A stretch of DNA of 44,315 nucleotides from an uncultured Desulfosporosinus sp. (GCA_927405585.1 CAKMJS010000092.1:1-44315); one strand, 5' to 3'; shown: positions 26,112 to 35,223, counted from the stretch's first letter. Numbers and translations: made by a program. Notes: a model not told the origin generated them from the letters alone.

Positions 26112-26307
26112 TGCATAGTATTCAATACCTTCCAGCGATTTACCAAATTCTGATGCTGCCACTCGGCACTTAAGTATGATCCTTATCAATTAGCCGAAAA
26201 AGTTTGGTTAGAAATGATAAAAAGATGAAGGTAAGGATGACTAACGTATCGAATTGCTTCTCAAGCCAAAAAGGGATAGGATGCTAGATTGAAAGGGGAG
26301 CTTAGAT

Positions 26308-28188
26308 ATGCAGGATGGATCCGTAAATGAACCTACTATTGCAGTATTAAGCTATCACGCTTTATCTTCGTTGATCAACCAACTTCAATATAAAGCACCT
26401 CATCCGGTCCGTATTCTTGTTATTGACTGTATGTTAAAAGATGTCCTGGAAAAGGCAAAAGATATGGAAAAAGACGGGAAAGTTGATGTTTTCCTTTCTG
26501 CGGGAGGAACCGCTAAACTTCTCTCAGGCAAGTTATCGAACCCTTTAGTAGAAATTAAAGTAACTGGCTTCGACATTCTAGCGGCACTTAAAGAGGCCAA
26601 ATTATATTCAGATATCGTAGCTCTTATTTCGTATGAAAGCAAAATTCCTAATCTAGAAAACCTATCTGGATTGCTGAATATTACAATTAAGCAATATACT
26701 TATCAACATATTACTGATATTGAAGAGATCCTAAACCAACTTCAATACGAAGGTGTGAAAGTTGTCATTGGGGGAAGCTTTCTCCAAGAAGTAATTAGCA
26801 ACAAAGAAATCAAAGGAATCAAGGGAATCTTTATTTACTCATCAGACGGCGTGACTCGGGCCCTGGATACTGCGGTCCAAATTGCTTTTTCTAAGAAAGT
26901 TGAGGCTAGAAAAGCGGAGGAATTACGGGCAATTTTAGCCTTTTCGTATGAAGGTATCATAGCTGTTGACAGGAACGGGCTCATCACGGTCATTAACTCA
27001 AGTGCCGAAAAAATGATTGGTACATCTCAATACAAAGTCCTAGGTCAATCTATTACTAATATTTTTCCCTCTGCGAAGCTTACTAAAGTTATTCAAAGTC
27101 GCATACCAGAGCTCAACCAGATTGAGTCAGTAGGAAATAGCCAAATTGTTATTAACCGTATACCAATCTTGGTAAATACTGAGGTAATGGGAGCTGTGGC
27201 AACGTTTCAAAATATTGGAATCATCCAAGAAGCTGAGGAAAACATTCGCAAAAGTTTATATAAGAAAGGTTTTGTGGCTAAAACATTTATTAAAGATATT
27301 ATTGGTACCAGTGACCAGATACAAAAAGCTAAACGTGAGGCTTTTCTCTATGCGAAAAACCCCTCCTCGGTTTTAATCACGGGTGAGTCTGGAACTGGGA
27401 AGGAACTTTTTGCCCAAGGTATTCATAATGCTGGTTTACGTTTTCGCCATCCTTTTGTCACTATAAACTGTGCAGCCATTCCTGATAACTTATTGGAGAG
27501 CGAGCTTTTTGGGTACGAAGAAGGTGCTTTCACGGGAGCTAAAAAGGGTGGAAAACCCGGATTATTTGAACTTGCACATGAGGGAACCGTATTTTTAGAC
27601 GAAATTGGGGAATTGTCCATGTCATTACAATCTCGTCTGTTACGGGTCTTAGAAGAACATGAGGTTCTACGTATTGGAGGAGACCATATTCGTTCAGTAA
27701 ACATCCAGGTTATATCCGCTACAAATAAAGATCTGTGGGAAATGACCTTAAAAGGTGACTTTCGAAAGGATTTGTATTATAGGCTAAACGTCTTAGAACT
27801 TCGTCTTCCACCTCTTCGAGTTCGCAAAACAGACATTCCTTTACTCGTGAAAAAGTTTCTTTTGGAAAAGTGTCATGATCTTACAGAAATAGATATTGAA
27901 GCGATTTCTCAACAAACAGTATTTAAAGACTATAACTGGCCGGGTAATATCCGGGAGCTAAGAAATATTATCGAACGATTCGCGGCGCTCTATAGAGAAG
28001 AGGAGTATGAGCAGTTACTTTTATCATTATTCGAACGCCTTACACCTTCTGCGCGATGTTCGAGTGAACAAGAAGAACTTAACCATGTTATAAATAGCGT
28101 CCAAGGTAACAAAACAGAGGCGGCAAAAAAACTTGGTATTAGTCGAACGACGCTCTGGAGAAAAATGAAAGGATACGATACTATCTAG
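26308..28188 (+). CDS. prpR: PrpR-like sigma-54-dependent activator (PrpR_N-PAS-AAA-Fis)
   Basis: A 626-residue one-component regulator with no receiver domain. Residues about 10-195 match the PrpR_N sensor domain (DVFLSAGGTAKLL, then VKVVIGGSF). A PAS domain lies at about 205-310. The AAA+ domain (about 330-560) has Walker A GESGTGKE, the sigma-54 contact loop GAFTGA and Walker B GTVFLDE, and the protein ends with a Fis-type helix-turn-helix (NKTEAAKKLGISRTTLWRKM). Family members sense propionate intermediates such as 2-methylcitrate, or related ligands. The next gene cluster is the methylmalonyl-CoA pathway with a strong sigma-54 promoter, so it very likely controls that. The ATG lies 8 bases after AAAGGGGAG. 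Confidence 0.9.
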   Translation: MQDGSVNEPTIAVLSYHALSSLINQLQYKAPHPVRILVIDCMLKDVLEKAKDMEKDGKVDVFLSAGGTAKLLSGKLSNPLVEIKVTGFDILAALKEAKLYSDIVALISYESKIPNLENLSGLLNITIKQYTYQHITDIEEILNQLQYEGVKVVIGGSFLQEVISNKEIKGIKGIFIYSSDGVTRALDTAVQIAFSKKVEARKAEELRAILAFSYEGIIAVDRNGLITVINSSAEKMIGTSQYKVLGQSITNIFPSAKLTKVIQSRIPELNQIESVGNSQIVINRIPILVNTEVMGAVATFQNIGIIQEAEENIRKSLYKKGFVAKTFIKDIIGTSDQIQKAKREAFLYAKNPSSVLITGESGTGKELFAQGIHNAGLRFRHPFVTINCAAIPDNLLESELFGYEEGAFTGAKKGGKPGLFELAHEGTVFLDEIGELSMSLQSRLLRVLEEHEVLRIGGDHIRSVNIQVISATNKDLWEMTLKGDFRKDLYYRLNVLELRLPPLRVRKTDIPLLVKKFLLEKCHDLTEIDIEAISQQTVFKDYNWPGNIRELRNIIERFAALYREEEYEQLLLSLFERLTPSARCSSEQEELNHVINSVQGNKTEAAKKLGISRTTLWRKMKGYDTI

Positions 28189-28228
28189 TTCTACAGGCGG
28201 GATGGTGAGTGAAACACCTGGAATACAC

Positions 28229-28274
28229 GAAACGCTTGAAACGACCTGCAACGCCATTGTAACGATATGTTTCG
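28229..28274. promoter_or_regulatory. Helically phased GNAACG array, candidate PrpR enhancer
   Basis: GAAACG (28229), GAAACG (28238), GCAACG (28248), GTAACG (28259) and GTTTCG (28269) recur every 9-11 bp, placing them on one face of the helix. GAAACA at 28211 may extend the array. It lies 75-120 bp upstream of the sigma-54 promoter, the normal enhancer position. Confidence 0.5.
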
Positions 28275-28297
28275 ATGAGACAAATTAAGACTAACAC

Positions 28298-28336
28298 AAA
28301 AAGAGGCGGAATGTGGCTATTCCGCCTCTTTTTTGT
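28298..28336 (+). terminator. Terminator after the prpR-like gene
   Basis: Fifteen-base perfect arms (28298-28312 and 28319-28333) have a 6-base loop and T-rich tail; this is one of the clearest hairpins in the window. It insulates the operon from the regulator gene. Confidence 0.92.
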
Positions 28337-28348
28337 CATGCCAAAAAT

Positions 28349-28364
28349 TGGCATGAATCTTGCA
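28349..28364 (+). promoter_or_regulatory. Sigma-54 (-24/-12) promoter of the methylmalonyl-CoA operon
   Basis: TGGCATGAATCTTGCA is a near-perfect match to the sigma-54 consensus (TGGCAC, N5, TTGCA), with GG and GC ten bases apart. A PrpR-type activator gene lies immediately upstream. Confidence 0.87.
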
Positions 28365-28414
28365 ATATATAGAAATCAGATAATTGTGAATAGATAGAGA
28401 AAGGAGCTTTTGGC

Positions 28415-28579
28415 TTGAAAATTTACGAATACATGGCGAAAGAGATTCTTCAACGTAATGGAATTCCTGTCCCAATGTGGGCGGTTTCAGTCAAAAGAAT
28501 GGGGCATGCTGGAGCAATTATTGAACGAGGTAATGGGACCTTTGAGAGTAAAGTTGAAGCATTAACTGCTGCGTTGTAA
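28415..28579 (+). pseudogene. sucC-sucD deletion scar (54-codon fusion remnant)
   Basis: The TTG-started frame (AAAGGAG upstream) encodes 54 residues. The first 20 (MKIYEYMAKEILQRNGIPVP) match the start of succinyl-CoA synthetase beta chain SucC. Residues about 27-53 (KRMGHAGAIIERGNGTFESK, then VEALTAA) match the C-terminal part of the alpha chain SucD, where KRMGHAGAI is a hallmark. The middle of both genes is missing, as if one internal deletion joined them. It is the first frame after the sigma-54 promoter, so an ancestral sucCD probably headed this operon. Whether the residual peptide is made or useful is unknown. Confidence 0.75.
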
Positions 28580-28583
28580 GAGT

Positions 28584-28609
28584 GGCTAACCTGCCATGGG
28601 AGGTTGGCC
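28584..28609 (+). other. Intercistronic hairpin before the mutase gene
   Basis: Nine-base arms GGCTAACCT and AGGTTGGCC (one G-T pair) flank an 8-base loop, with no T-run. It may be an mRNA processing or stabilising hairpin, or part of the deleted sucD 3' region. Confidence 0.45.
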
Positions 28610-28651
28610 CTCTCGTCAAGCAAGCATTAGCACAGGGGAGTGAGAAAATCT

Positions 28652-30316
28652 ATGGATAAAGGTAAGGAATTAGAAAAAATTACCCAAGCAAGAGCTCTTT
28701 GGGAGAGTAAAAAGAAGCCTTCTGAATTAACTAATAAACGGGTGTCAACCGTAGAGTCCGAGATCGACTTTCAGCCGCTTTATGCACCAGATAGTCTAGA
28801 TATGGACTATTTAAGAGATTTGAGCTTTCCGGGAGAATTTCCGTATACTCGTGGTGTTCAACCGGACATGTACCGGGGTAGGTTCTGGACAATGCGTCAA
28901 TATGCCGGCTTTGGAAGCGCGCAAGAAACTAACACCAGATTTCTCTATCTTCTGAAACAAGGGCAGACGGGCTTGAGCGTTGCCTTCGATCTGGTGACCC
29001 AAATTGGTTATAACTCTGACGACCCTCTGGCCCAAGGAGAAGTGGGTAAAGTTGGCGTTGCAATCGATTCCTTGGCTGACATGGAAGCACTCTTCAAGGA
29101 TATCCCACTAGATAAGGTTAGCACATCTATGACGATTAATGCTCCCGCTGCCATACTGCTGGCAATGTATATTGTGGTTGCCGAAAAGCAGGGTATAGAA
29201 CCCTCCAAGTTATCAGGAACCATTCAAAATGACATTTTAAAGGAATATATGGCCAGAGGAACCTATATTTTCCCTCCGGTACCCTCAATGCGTCTCATCA
29301 CGGATACCTTTAAATATTGTGCCGTGCATCTTCCGAACTGGAACACGATTAGTATCAGTGGCTATCATATTCGCGAAGCCGGCTCGAATGCGGTTCAAGA
29401 GGTGGCTTTTACCCTGGCGGACGGAATTGCCTATGTACAAGCTGCCCTAGACGTTGGATTAGAAATTGATCATTTTGCACCCCGTCTCTCCTTTTTCTTC
29501 AATGCCCACTCCAACTTTTTTGAAGAAATCGCCAAGTTTAGAGCTGCTCGTAGAGTGTGGGCTCAGATTATGAAAAACAGGTTTAAGGCTCAGAATCCCA
29601 AATCACTAATGCTGCGTTTTCATACTCAGACTGCAGGGTGCACCTTGACGGCCCAACAACCCGAGGTGAATATCATGCGGGTGGCCTTTCAGGCACTGAG
29701 TGCTGTACTTGGAGGCACCCAATCCTTGCATACAAATGCTTGGGATGAGGCACTCGCGCTGCCAAGCGAAGAATCGGCACTTCTCGCTTTACGAACCCAA
29801 CAGACCATTGCCTACGAAACTGGCGTCACGGATACGGTGGATCCCTTGGGCGGTTCTTATGCCGTAGAAAAATTGACGGAGGACCTAGAAAAGGCCGTCT
29901 GGGACTATATTGATCAGATTGATGAATTAGGAGGCGCCGTCCGGGCCATCGAACTTGGTTTTCAACAACGGGAAATCCAGGCGAGTGCCTATCGTTATCA
30001 AATGGAGATCGAGCATCAACAACGAATTATTGTTGGCATTAATAAATTTCAGATAAAGCAAGATCCACCGCAAGGATTACTGAGGATAAATCCTCAAGTT
30101 GAGCAAGAGCAAAAGAAAAAATTAGCTGCAGTCTATCGGAAAAGAAATCAAGCTGTGGTGGAAAAGAGTCTAATTGAGTTAGAGAAAGCAGCACAGAGTA
30201 CGGAAAACTTAATGCCCTATCTTCTGGATTGTGTCCGGGAGTACACCACATTGGGTGAAATCTGCGATGTATTACGAAAAGTATTTGGAGAATACAGGCA
30301 AGAGAACACCTTTTAG
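28652..30316 (+). CDS. mcmA1: Methylmalonyl-CoA mutase, large (catalytic) subunit
   Basis: A 554-residue catalytic barrel subunit, with the B12 domain on a separate gene (next). Conserved parts include [43 protein letters not shown] and [10 protein letters not shown]. The Tyr in RQYAGF and the Arg in PSMR, which select methylmalonyl-CoA, are both present, whereas isobutyryl-CoA mutases have Phe and Gln there. The His in GYHIREAG contacts B12. It interconverts (R)-methylmalonyl-CoA and succinyl-CoA in the cytoplasm. ATG 28652 with GGGGAG upstream is preferred over GTG 28640. It is the first intact gene of the sigma-54 operon. Confidence 0.93.
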   Translation: MDKGKELEKITQARALWESKKKPSELTNKRVSTVESEIDFQPLYAPDSLDMDYLRDLSFPGEFPYTRGVQPDMYRGRFWTMRQYAGFGSAQETNTRFLYLLKQGQTGLSVAFDLVTQIGYNSDDPLAQGEVGKVGVAIDSLADMEALFKDIPLDKVSTSMTINAPAAILLAMYIVVAEKQGIEPSKLSGTIQNDILKEYMARGTYIFPPVPSMRLITDTFKYCAVHLPNWNTISISGYHIREAGSNAVQEVAFTLADGIAYVQAALDVGLEIDHFAPRLSFFFNAHSNFFEEIAKFRAARRVWAQIMKNRFKAQNPKSLMLRFHTQTAGCTLTAQQPEVNIMRVAFQALSAVLGGTQSLHTNAWDEALALPSEESALLALRTQQTIAYETGVTDTVDPLGGSYAVEKLTEDLEKAVWDYIDQIDELGGAVRAIELGFQQREIQASAYRYQMEIEHQQRIIVGINKFQIKQDPPQGLLRINPQVEQEQKKKLAAVYRKRNQAVVEKSLIELEKAAQSTENLMPYLLDCVREYTTLGEICDVLRKVFGEYRQENTF

Positions 30317-30331
30317 ATAGGAGGAGTAGTC

Positions 30332-30748
30332 ATGGAAAAAGGACAACGCATACGGGTATTAATCGGCAAGGTCGGTTTGGATGGTCACGATCGCGGGGCT
30401 AAGGTTATTGCTCAGGCGCTGCGCGATGCTGGTATGGAAGTTATTTATACCGGGTTACGACAAACACCGGAACAAATCGTTGAGGCAGCGATTCAAGAGG
30501 ATGTACAAATCATTGGAATCAGCATCTTATCCGGTGCCCACAGTTATCTGCTTCCGAGAATTATCGAACTCCTAGCTAGAGAGGGAGCGCAAGATATCTT
30601 GGTGATTGCCGGAGGGGTTATTCCTGAAGATGACAAAACGTCACTAAAAGAAGCGGGTGTAGCCGAAATTTTCGGAACTGGAACCTCCACGGTAGATATA
30701 ATCGATTTTATCAAACAAAGGAATTTCGAAGAGTCTACCTTTGGTTAA
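30332..30748 (+). CDS. mcmA2: Methylmalonyl-CoA mutase, small B12-binding subunit
   Basis: A 138-residue cobalamin-binding domain with the DxHxxG motif ([10 protein letters not shown], residues 16-25; His19 is the cobalt ligand), the SxL motif in ISILSGAH and the GG motif in VIAGGVIP. It forms the base-off/His-on B12 site of the mutase. Its length fits the stand-alone small subunit seen in anaerobes and archaea. It begins 15 bp after the large subunit, with TAGGAGGAG upstream. Confidence 0.94.
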   Translation: MEKGQRIRVLIGKVGLDGHDRGAKVIAQALRDAGMEVIYTGLRQTPEQIVEAAIQEDVQIIGISILSGAHSYLLPRIIELLAREGAQDILVIAGGVIPEDDKTSLKEAGVAEIFGTGTSTVDIIDFIKQRNFEESTFG

Positions 30749-30777
30749 AGAGACTTTGAGAGGAGAGTTTATAAACT

Positions 30778-31185
30778 ATGGGCATTCAATTACAACTTGA
30801 TCATCTAGGGATCGCCGTCGCAAACTTAGACGAGGCCATAGGGGTCTATGAAGCGTTAGGGCTAAGGTGTAGCCATATAGAAACGGTCCAAGAACAAAAT
30901 GTTAGGACCGCGACCTTACCTTTAGGCGACACTAATCTGGAACTATTAGAGCCTACAGTAGCCGACAGTTCCATCGGGAAATTTCTCGCCACCCGAGGGG
31001 GCGGCCTACATCATATTGCACTTCAGGTCGAGAACATTGAAGAAAAATTACTAGAATTAAAAACTTTAGGATTTCGTTTAATCGATGAGACGCCTAGAAT
31101 CGGTCTAGGGGGTAGCCGTATCGCGTTTATACATCCCAAAAGTACTTTCAATACACTCATAGAACTCGTACAACGCGGCAGTTAA
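30778..31185 (+). CDS. mce: Methylmalonyl-CoA epimerase
   Basis: A 135-residue VOC-fold metalloenzyme with two beta-alpha-beta units. Expected metal ligands are His9 (QLDHLGIAV), a His in GGGLHHIAL and the Glu in LIELVQ near the end. It converts (R)- to (S)-methylmalonyl-CoA, linking the mutase to the decarboxylase whose genes follow. Size and operon position are as usual. AGGAGAG lies upstream of the ATG. Confidence 0.93.
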   Translation: MGIQLQLDHLGIAVANLDEAIGVYEALGLRCSHIETVQEQNVRTATLPLGDTNLELLEPTVADSSIGKFLATRGGGLHHIALQVENIEEKLLELKTLGFRLIDETPRIGLGGSRIAFIHPKSTFNTLIELVQRGS

Positions 31186-31204
31186 GCTAAAGGAGATGGA
31201 AACC

Positions 31205-32752
31205 TTGGATATCTACGATAAACTTAGGGAACTAACAGCCCTCCAGGAGGCAACAAAACTAGGGGGCGGGATTCAGCGTATCACTAGGCAACATGAAAAT
31301 GGCAAAATGACTGCTCGGGAGCGTATTGATGTACTCCTTGACGAAGATAGTTTTGTTGAGACGGATACGTTTATTAAAGGAGAAATGACCGATTTTACAA
31401 AAGCTGATGTTGTCAATCTTGGGGAAGGTGTCGTTACGGGCTATGGTACAATTCATGGACGTCTTGTATATTTGTTTTCCCAAGACTTTACTGTTTTCGG
31501 CGGAGCGTTAGGGGAGCTACATTCTCGGAAAATTTGCAAAATAATGGACCTCGCTCTAAAGAACGGAGCTCCAGTGATCGGGCTTAATGACTCGGGCGGC
31601 GCGCGTATCCAAGAGGGTGTTAGCGCCCTATCCGCTTACGGGGACATATTTTATCGGAATACCTTAGCCTCTGGGGTTATTCCGCAAATCTCGGTGATCA
31701 TGGGGCCTTGTGCCGGCGGCGCTGTTTATTCTCCAGCGATTACCGATTTTATCTTTATGGTTGATAAGACCAGCCAAATGTTTATTACGGGTCCCCAAGT
31801 CATTAAGTCAGTGACAGGGGAGGAAGTGACCACCGAGGAATTAGGAGGGGCGATGGCCCATAATCAGACGAGCGGCGTAGCTCAGTTCCTTGGCGAATCG
31901 GAAACAGAAACCTTGGCAATGGTAAGACATTTATTAACCTTCTTGCCTCAAAACAACCTTGATAAGCCTCCTGTGTTTGAGGACGCGCCACCTGAAATAG
32001 AAGAGAACGAACTGTTGCACGTGGTACCGATCGAACCCAATAAACAATACGATGTCCGGAATGTCCTCAATCTTCTTGTCGACGATGGTGACTTCTTTGA
32101 AGTGCATCAACATTTTGCTCGAAATATCGTAACCTGTTTTGCTCGTTTCGAGGGAATGTCTGTCGGAATTATTGCGAATCAGCCTGCCTATCTGGCTGGG
32201 TGCCTGGACATTAATGCATCGGATAAACTATCCCGTTTTGTACGTTTTTGTGATTGCTTTAATATACCCCTGGTAACGTTCGTCGATGTTCCTGGCTTTA
32301 TGCCTGGAGTTGATCAAGAACACAACGGAATTATCCGTCATGGCGCTAAAATCCTGTACGCATATTCAGAGGCCACTGTCCCTAAAATCACGATTATTCT
32401 TCGTAAGGCTTACGGTGGGGCTTACGTCGCTATGTGTAGTCGTTCATTAGGTGCAGATGTTGCGGTAGCCTGGCCGACGGCAGAAATCGCAGTTATGGGA
32501 CCGGACGGTGCCGCCAATATTATCTTCCGTGATGAAATTATGAAGTCCGAAGACCCTAAGTCTACCATGAAACAAAGAACCGAAGAATATCGAGAAAAAT
32601 TTGCAAACCCTTATATTGCTAGTGCTAAGGGTTTGATCGACAATGTTATTGACCCGCGTGATACTCGAAAAACAATCATTCAAAGTCTAAAAATGCTGAG
32701 CTCCAAGCGAGAATCGCATCCACAAAATAAGCATGGCAATATTCCCTTTTAG
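31205..32752 (+). CDS. mmdA: Methylmalonyl-CoA decarboxylase alpha (carboxyltransferase) subunit
   Basis: A 515-residue carboxyltransferase of the propionyl-CoA carboxylase beta / MmdA family. The two oxyanion-hole regions are visible: LNDSGGARIQEGV with GPCAGGAVYSPA in the N-half, and DVPGFMPGVDQEHNGIIRHGAK with RKAYGGAYVAM in the C-half. With MmdB, MmdC and MmdD it decarboxylates (S)-methylmalonyl-CoA to propionyl-CoA via biotin while pumping Na+. TTG 31205 is preferred: AGGAG is nine bases before it, whereas ATG 31196 sits directly on that site. The following mmdD, mmdC and mmdB genes favour decarboxylase over carboxylase. Confidence 0.92.
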   Translation: MDIYDKLRELTALQEATKLGGGIQRITRQHENGKMTARERIDVLLDEDSFVETDTFIKGEMTDFTKADVVNLGEGVVTGYGTIHGRLVYLFSQDFTVFGGALGELHSRKICKIMDLALKNGAPVIGLNDSGGARIQEGVSALSAYGDIFYRNTLASGVIPQISVIMGPCAGGAVYSPAITDFIFMVDKTSQMFITGPQVIKSVTGEEVTTEELGGAMAHNQTSGVAQFLGESETETLAMVRHLLTFLPQNNLDKPPVFEDAPPEIEENELLHVVPIEPNKQYDVRNVLNLLVDDGDFFEVHQHFARNIVTCFARFEGMSVGIIANQPAYLAGCLDINASDKLSRFVRFCDCFNIPLVTFVDVPGFMPGVDQEHNGIIRHGAKILYAYSEATVPKITIILRKAYGGAYVAMCSRSLGADVAVAWPTAEIAVMGPDGAANIIFRDEIMKSEDPKSTMKQRTEEYREKFANPYIASAKGLIDNVIDPRDTRKTIIQSLKMLSSKRESHPQNKHGNIPF

Positions 32753-32796
32753 TGGGTGGGTGTCATAGCTTTATTGAAACAATTGGAGGAGGAAGA

Positions 32797-33090
32797 ATGA
32801 CAATTGCAGACAAACTGCTTCTGGGTATAGACACTACAATAAGTGGAATGGGGATTGTGTTTATCGTCCTTATTGTCTTATGGGCGGTTATCGTAGCACA
32901 ATCAAAGTTGATAAGCTTTTTCACTGAGCGATTTAAAAAACCTGAAAAAAACGACAATTTAGTCAGTGTAGACAAAGTTGTAGCAGGAACAATTGATGAT
33001 GAGACGCGGGCCATCATTATGGCAGTTGTCAGCCATTACGAGGGTATTCCGTTAAGTAGGCTAGAATTTAAGTCAATTAAGGCGCTATAG
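32797..33090 (+). CDS. mmdD: Na+-pump decarboxylase delta/gamma subunit (MmdD/OadG)
   Basis: A 97-residue protein with one N-terminal transmembrane helix (about residues 13-36, TTISGMGIVFIVLIVLWAVI), a polar linker and a C-terminal helix, typical of OadG/MmdD. It stabilises the membrane decarboxylase complex and links MmdA to it. ATG 32797 is fixed by GGAGGAGG; a frame from GTG 32752 overlapping the mmdA stop is less likely. Confidence 0.87.
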   Translation: MTIADKLLLGIDTTISGMGIVFIVLIVLWAVIVAQSKLISFFTERFKKPEKNDNLVSVDKVVAGTIDDETRAIIMAVVSHYEGIPLSRLEFKSIKAL

Positions 33091-33121
33091 ATATACTGCA
33101 ATACTATGGAGGGTGTAAATA

Positions 33122-33502
33122 ATGAAATATAAAGTAACAATCAACGGCAAGATATTTGAAGTAGAGGTAGAAAAGGCAGTTGAATCGAAAGATTGGGCTA
33201 GGAGCGCTAGTAAGCAGGTCATGCAAGCGTCGATAAATCCAGTTAAGAAATACAAGGATGCATCCTCATCCTCTTCTGAAGCAACCAGTGCAGAAGAAAC
33301 GATAATGTCGCCCATGCCGGGAACAATTACAAGTATCAAAGTAACTGAGGGACAAAAGGTTGAAAAAGGTCAAGTTTTATGTATTCTGGAAGCTATGAAA
33401 ATGGAAAATGAAATTATGGCTCCTCGTGATGCCGTTATCTCTAAAATTATGGTCACCATTGGTACATCTGTTAAAGCGGGAGATAGGCTATTTTTACTCT
33501 AA
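33122..33502 (+). CDS. mmdC: Biotin carboxyl carrier protein of the decarboxylase
   Basis: A 126-residue protein. An N-terminal beta segment (residues 1-16) and a Ser/Ala-rich flexible linker (about 46-60) lead to the biotinyl domain (about 61-126) with biotin attachment Lys93 in EAMKMENE. MSPMPGTI and the closing GTSVKAGDRLFLL are also typical. It shuttles CO2 from MmdA to MmdB. GGAGGGTG lies upstream of the ATG. Confidence 0.93.
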   Translation: MKYKVTINGKIFEVEVEKAVESKDWARSASKQVMQASINPVKKYKDASSSSSEATSAEETIMSPMPGTITSIKVTEGQKVEKGQVLCILEAMKMENEIMAPRDAVISKIMVTIGTSVKAGDRLFLL

Positions 33503-33526
33503 TGGTCAAGAAGAGGAGGTGTTAAG

Positions 33527-34678
33527 ATGGCATTTTTAAAGAAATACACAGAAGCAATCACTGAAGTTTGGTTAACCTCCGGATTCACAGCAATCTCCTT
33601 AGGGAACGTTGTAATGGTCGGTATTTCCTTTGTTCTGATTTACCTTGCCATAAAGAAAAAATTTGAGCCATTACTGCTTCTTCCGATCGCTTTTGGTATG
33701 TTTCTAGTAAACCTTCCACTTTCAGGGCTTATGAATGCTCCGCAGGGTGAAGTAGCAGGAGGGCTATTGTATTATTTGTTTCAGGGGGTACAGTTGGAAA
33801 TTTTCCCACCCCTCATTTTCTTAGGCGTTGGGGCCATGACTGATTTTGGGCCGTTGATTGCAAGGCCTTCCAGCTTATTGCTTGGTGCAGGTGCGCAATT
33901 CGGGGTGTATTTTGCCTTTATTTGTGCTCTATTGCTTGGCTTCACTCCTCAAGAAGCAGCAGCCATTGGAATTATCGGAGGAGCTGACGGTCCTACATCA
34001 ATATTTCTGGCGTCCAAGTTGGCACCCCATTTGATTGGGCCGATAGCAGTTGCGGCCTATTCATATATGGCCTTAGTACCACTTATTCAACCTCCAATCA
34101 TGAAGTTAATGACCACAAAAGAGGAAAGAATGATAAAAATGGACCAGCTGAGACAAGTTTCAAAGCTCGAGAGAATTATGTTTGCGTTGACTGTAACAAT
34201 CATCGTAGTACTACTTCTTCCTCCGATTGCATCGCTGGTCGGGATGTTGATGCTTGGCAATATTTTTAAGGAGAGCGGGGTCGTCGAGAGACTTTCTAAG
34301 ACCGCTCAGAATGAGCTAATAAATATTGTAACAATTTTTCTCGGTCTTACCGTGGGTGCAACTGCCAATGCAGATGTTTTCTTAAAGCCAGAAACGCTCA
34401 AACTGATAGCGCTAGGTCTGATTGCCTTTGCATTTAGCACTTTTGGCGGCTTACTGATTGCGAAAATAATGTGTAGGGTGACGGGCGGGAAAATAAATCC
34501 CCTGATTGGTTCTGCAGGAGTTTCTGCTGTGCCTATGGCTGCAAGAGTCAGCCAGGTGGTTGGTCAAAAGGAAAATCCTTCAAATTTCCTGCTTATGCAT
34601 GCCATGGGTCCTAATGTCGCAGGAGTTATTGGGACTGCCTGTGCAGCTGGTGTGCTTTTGACTCTTTTTGGTCATTAG
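33527..34678 (+). CDS. mmdB: Na+-translocating decarboxylase beta subunit
   Basis: A 383-residue polytopic membrane protein of the OadB/MmdB/GcdB family. FLGVGAMTDFGPLIA (about residues 98-112) and GIIGGADGPTSIFLASKLAPHL (about 148-169) contain the Asp residues used for Na+ transport and carboxybiotin decarboxylation; NPLIGSAGVSAVPMAARV and HAMGPNVAGVIG are also conserved. It couples decarboxylation to Na+ export, giving the cell a sodium gradient. AGGAGGTG precedes the ATG. Confidence 0.94.
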   Translation: MAFLKKYTEAITEVWLTSGFTAISLGNVVMVGISFVLIYLAIKKKFEPLLLLPIAFGMFLVNLPLSGLMNAPQGEVAGGLLYYLFQGVQLEIFPPLIFLGVGAMTDFGPLIARPSSLLLGAGAQFGVYFAFICALLLGFTPQEAAAIGIIGGADGPTSIFLASKLAPHLIGPIAVAAYSYMALVPLIQPPIMKLMTTKEERMIKMDQLRQVSKLERIMFALTVTIIVVLLLPPIASLVGMLMLGNIFKESGVVERLSKTAQNELINIVTIFLGLTVGATANADVFLKPETLKLIALGLIAFAFSTFGGLLIAKIMCRVTGGKINPLIGSAGVSAVPMAARVSQVVGQKENPSNFLLMHAMGPNVAGVIGTACAAGVLLTLFGH

Positions 34679-34757
34679 AACTAGTTTAGGTGAGAGTTAC
34701 CTATCTTACAATTCTGCAAGATCAGATATTTTAACTGTTGATATGGGGGGGAGAGTC

Positions 34758-35180
34758 ATGCGAAGCGATTTTCGCTTTTTCCACCGGTTAAGGGTTCGGT
34801 ATTCGGAAGTTGATTGGCAAGGAATTGTATTTAATGCGCACTACCTAACCTATCTGGATGTTGCCATAACAGAATATTTCCGAAAGATTGGTCTTGATTA
34901 TATGCAACTTGTTCAAGAAGGCAAAATGGATATGGCTCTAGTCAAAACTACCCTGGAGTTCAAAAGCTCAGCGATGTTCGATGAAGAGTTAGAAATCGGG
35001 ACGCGCATTTTCCACATAGGAAATACAAGTTATAGTGTAGAGTTTGAGATTTATAAAACTGGTTCAGAGGATTTAGTACTTAGAGCCCAAACCATCTATG
35101 TAAACTACAACTCTGTAAAACGCAAAGCTGAACAAGTGCCGGTATTCTTCCGATCTTCGGTCCAAACCTTTGAACAATAA
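34758..35180 (+). CDS. Acyl-CoA thioesterase, YbgC/4HBT hot-dog family
   Basis: A 140-residue single hot-dog domain. The catalytic Asp region is VRYSEVDWQGIVFNAHYLTYLDVA (about residues 10-33), matching the DxxGxVxxxxY pattern of 4-hydroxybenzoyl-CoA thioesterase-like enzymes. It hydrolyses a small acyl-CoA in the cytoplasm. ATG 34758 follows GGGGGAG; longer frames from 34668 would overlap mmdB and have weaker sites. It closes the propionate operon, so it may release propionate or prevent CoA trapping; this is inference. A strong terminator follows. Confidence 0.85.
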   Translation: MRSDFRFFHRLRVRYSEVDWQGIVFNAHYLTYLDVAITEYFRKIGLDYMQLVQEGKMDMALVKTTLEFKSSAMFDEELEIGTRIFHIGNTSYSVEFEIYKTGSEDLVLRAQTIYVNYNSVKRKAEQVPVFFRSSVQTFEQ

Positions 35181-35223
35181 ATTCAAACCAATAACTACAT
35201 TTGTAATTAGAAGGTTTATATTG

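Noticed and set aside
28580-28651. Possible cobalamin riboswitch before the B12-dependent mutase (CCTGCC-like string)
   Set aside because: The full B12 box and the preceding conserved core are absent; only a simple 9-bp hairpin is present.
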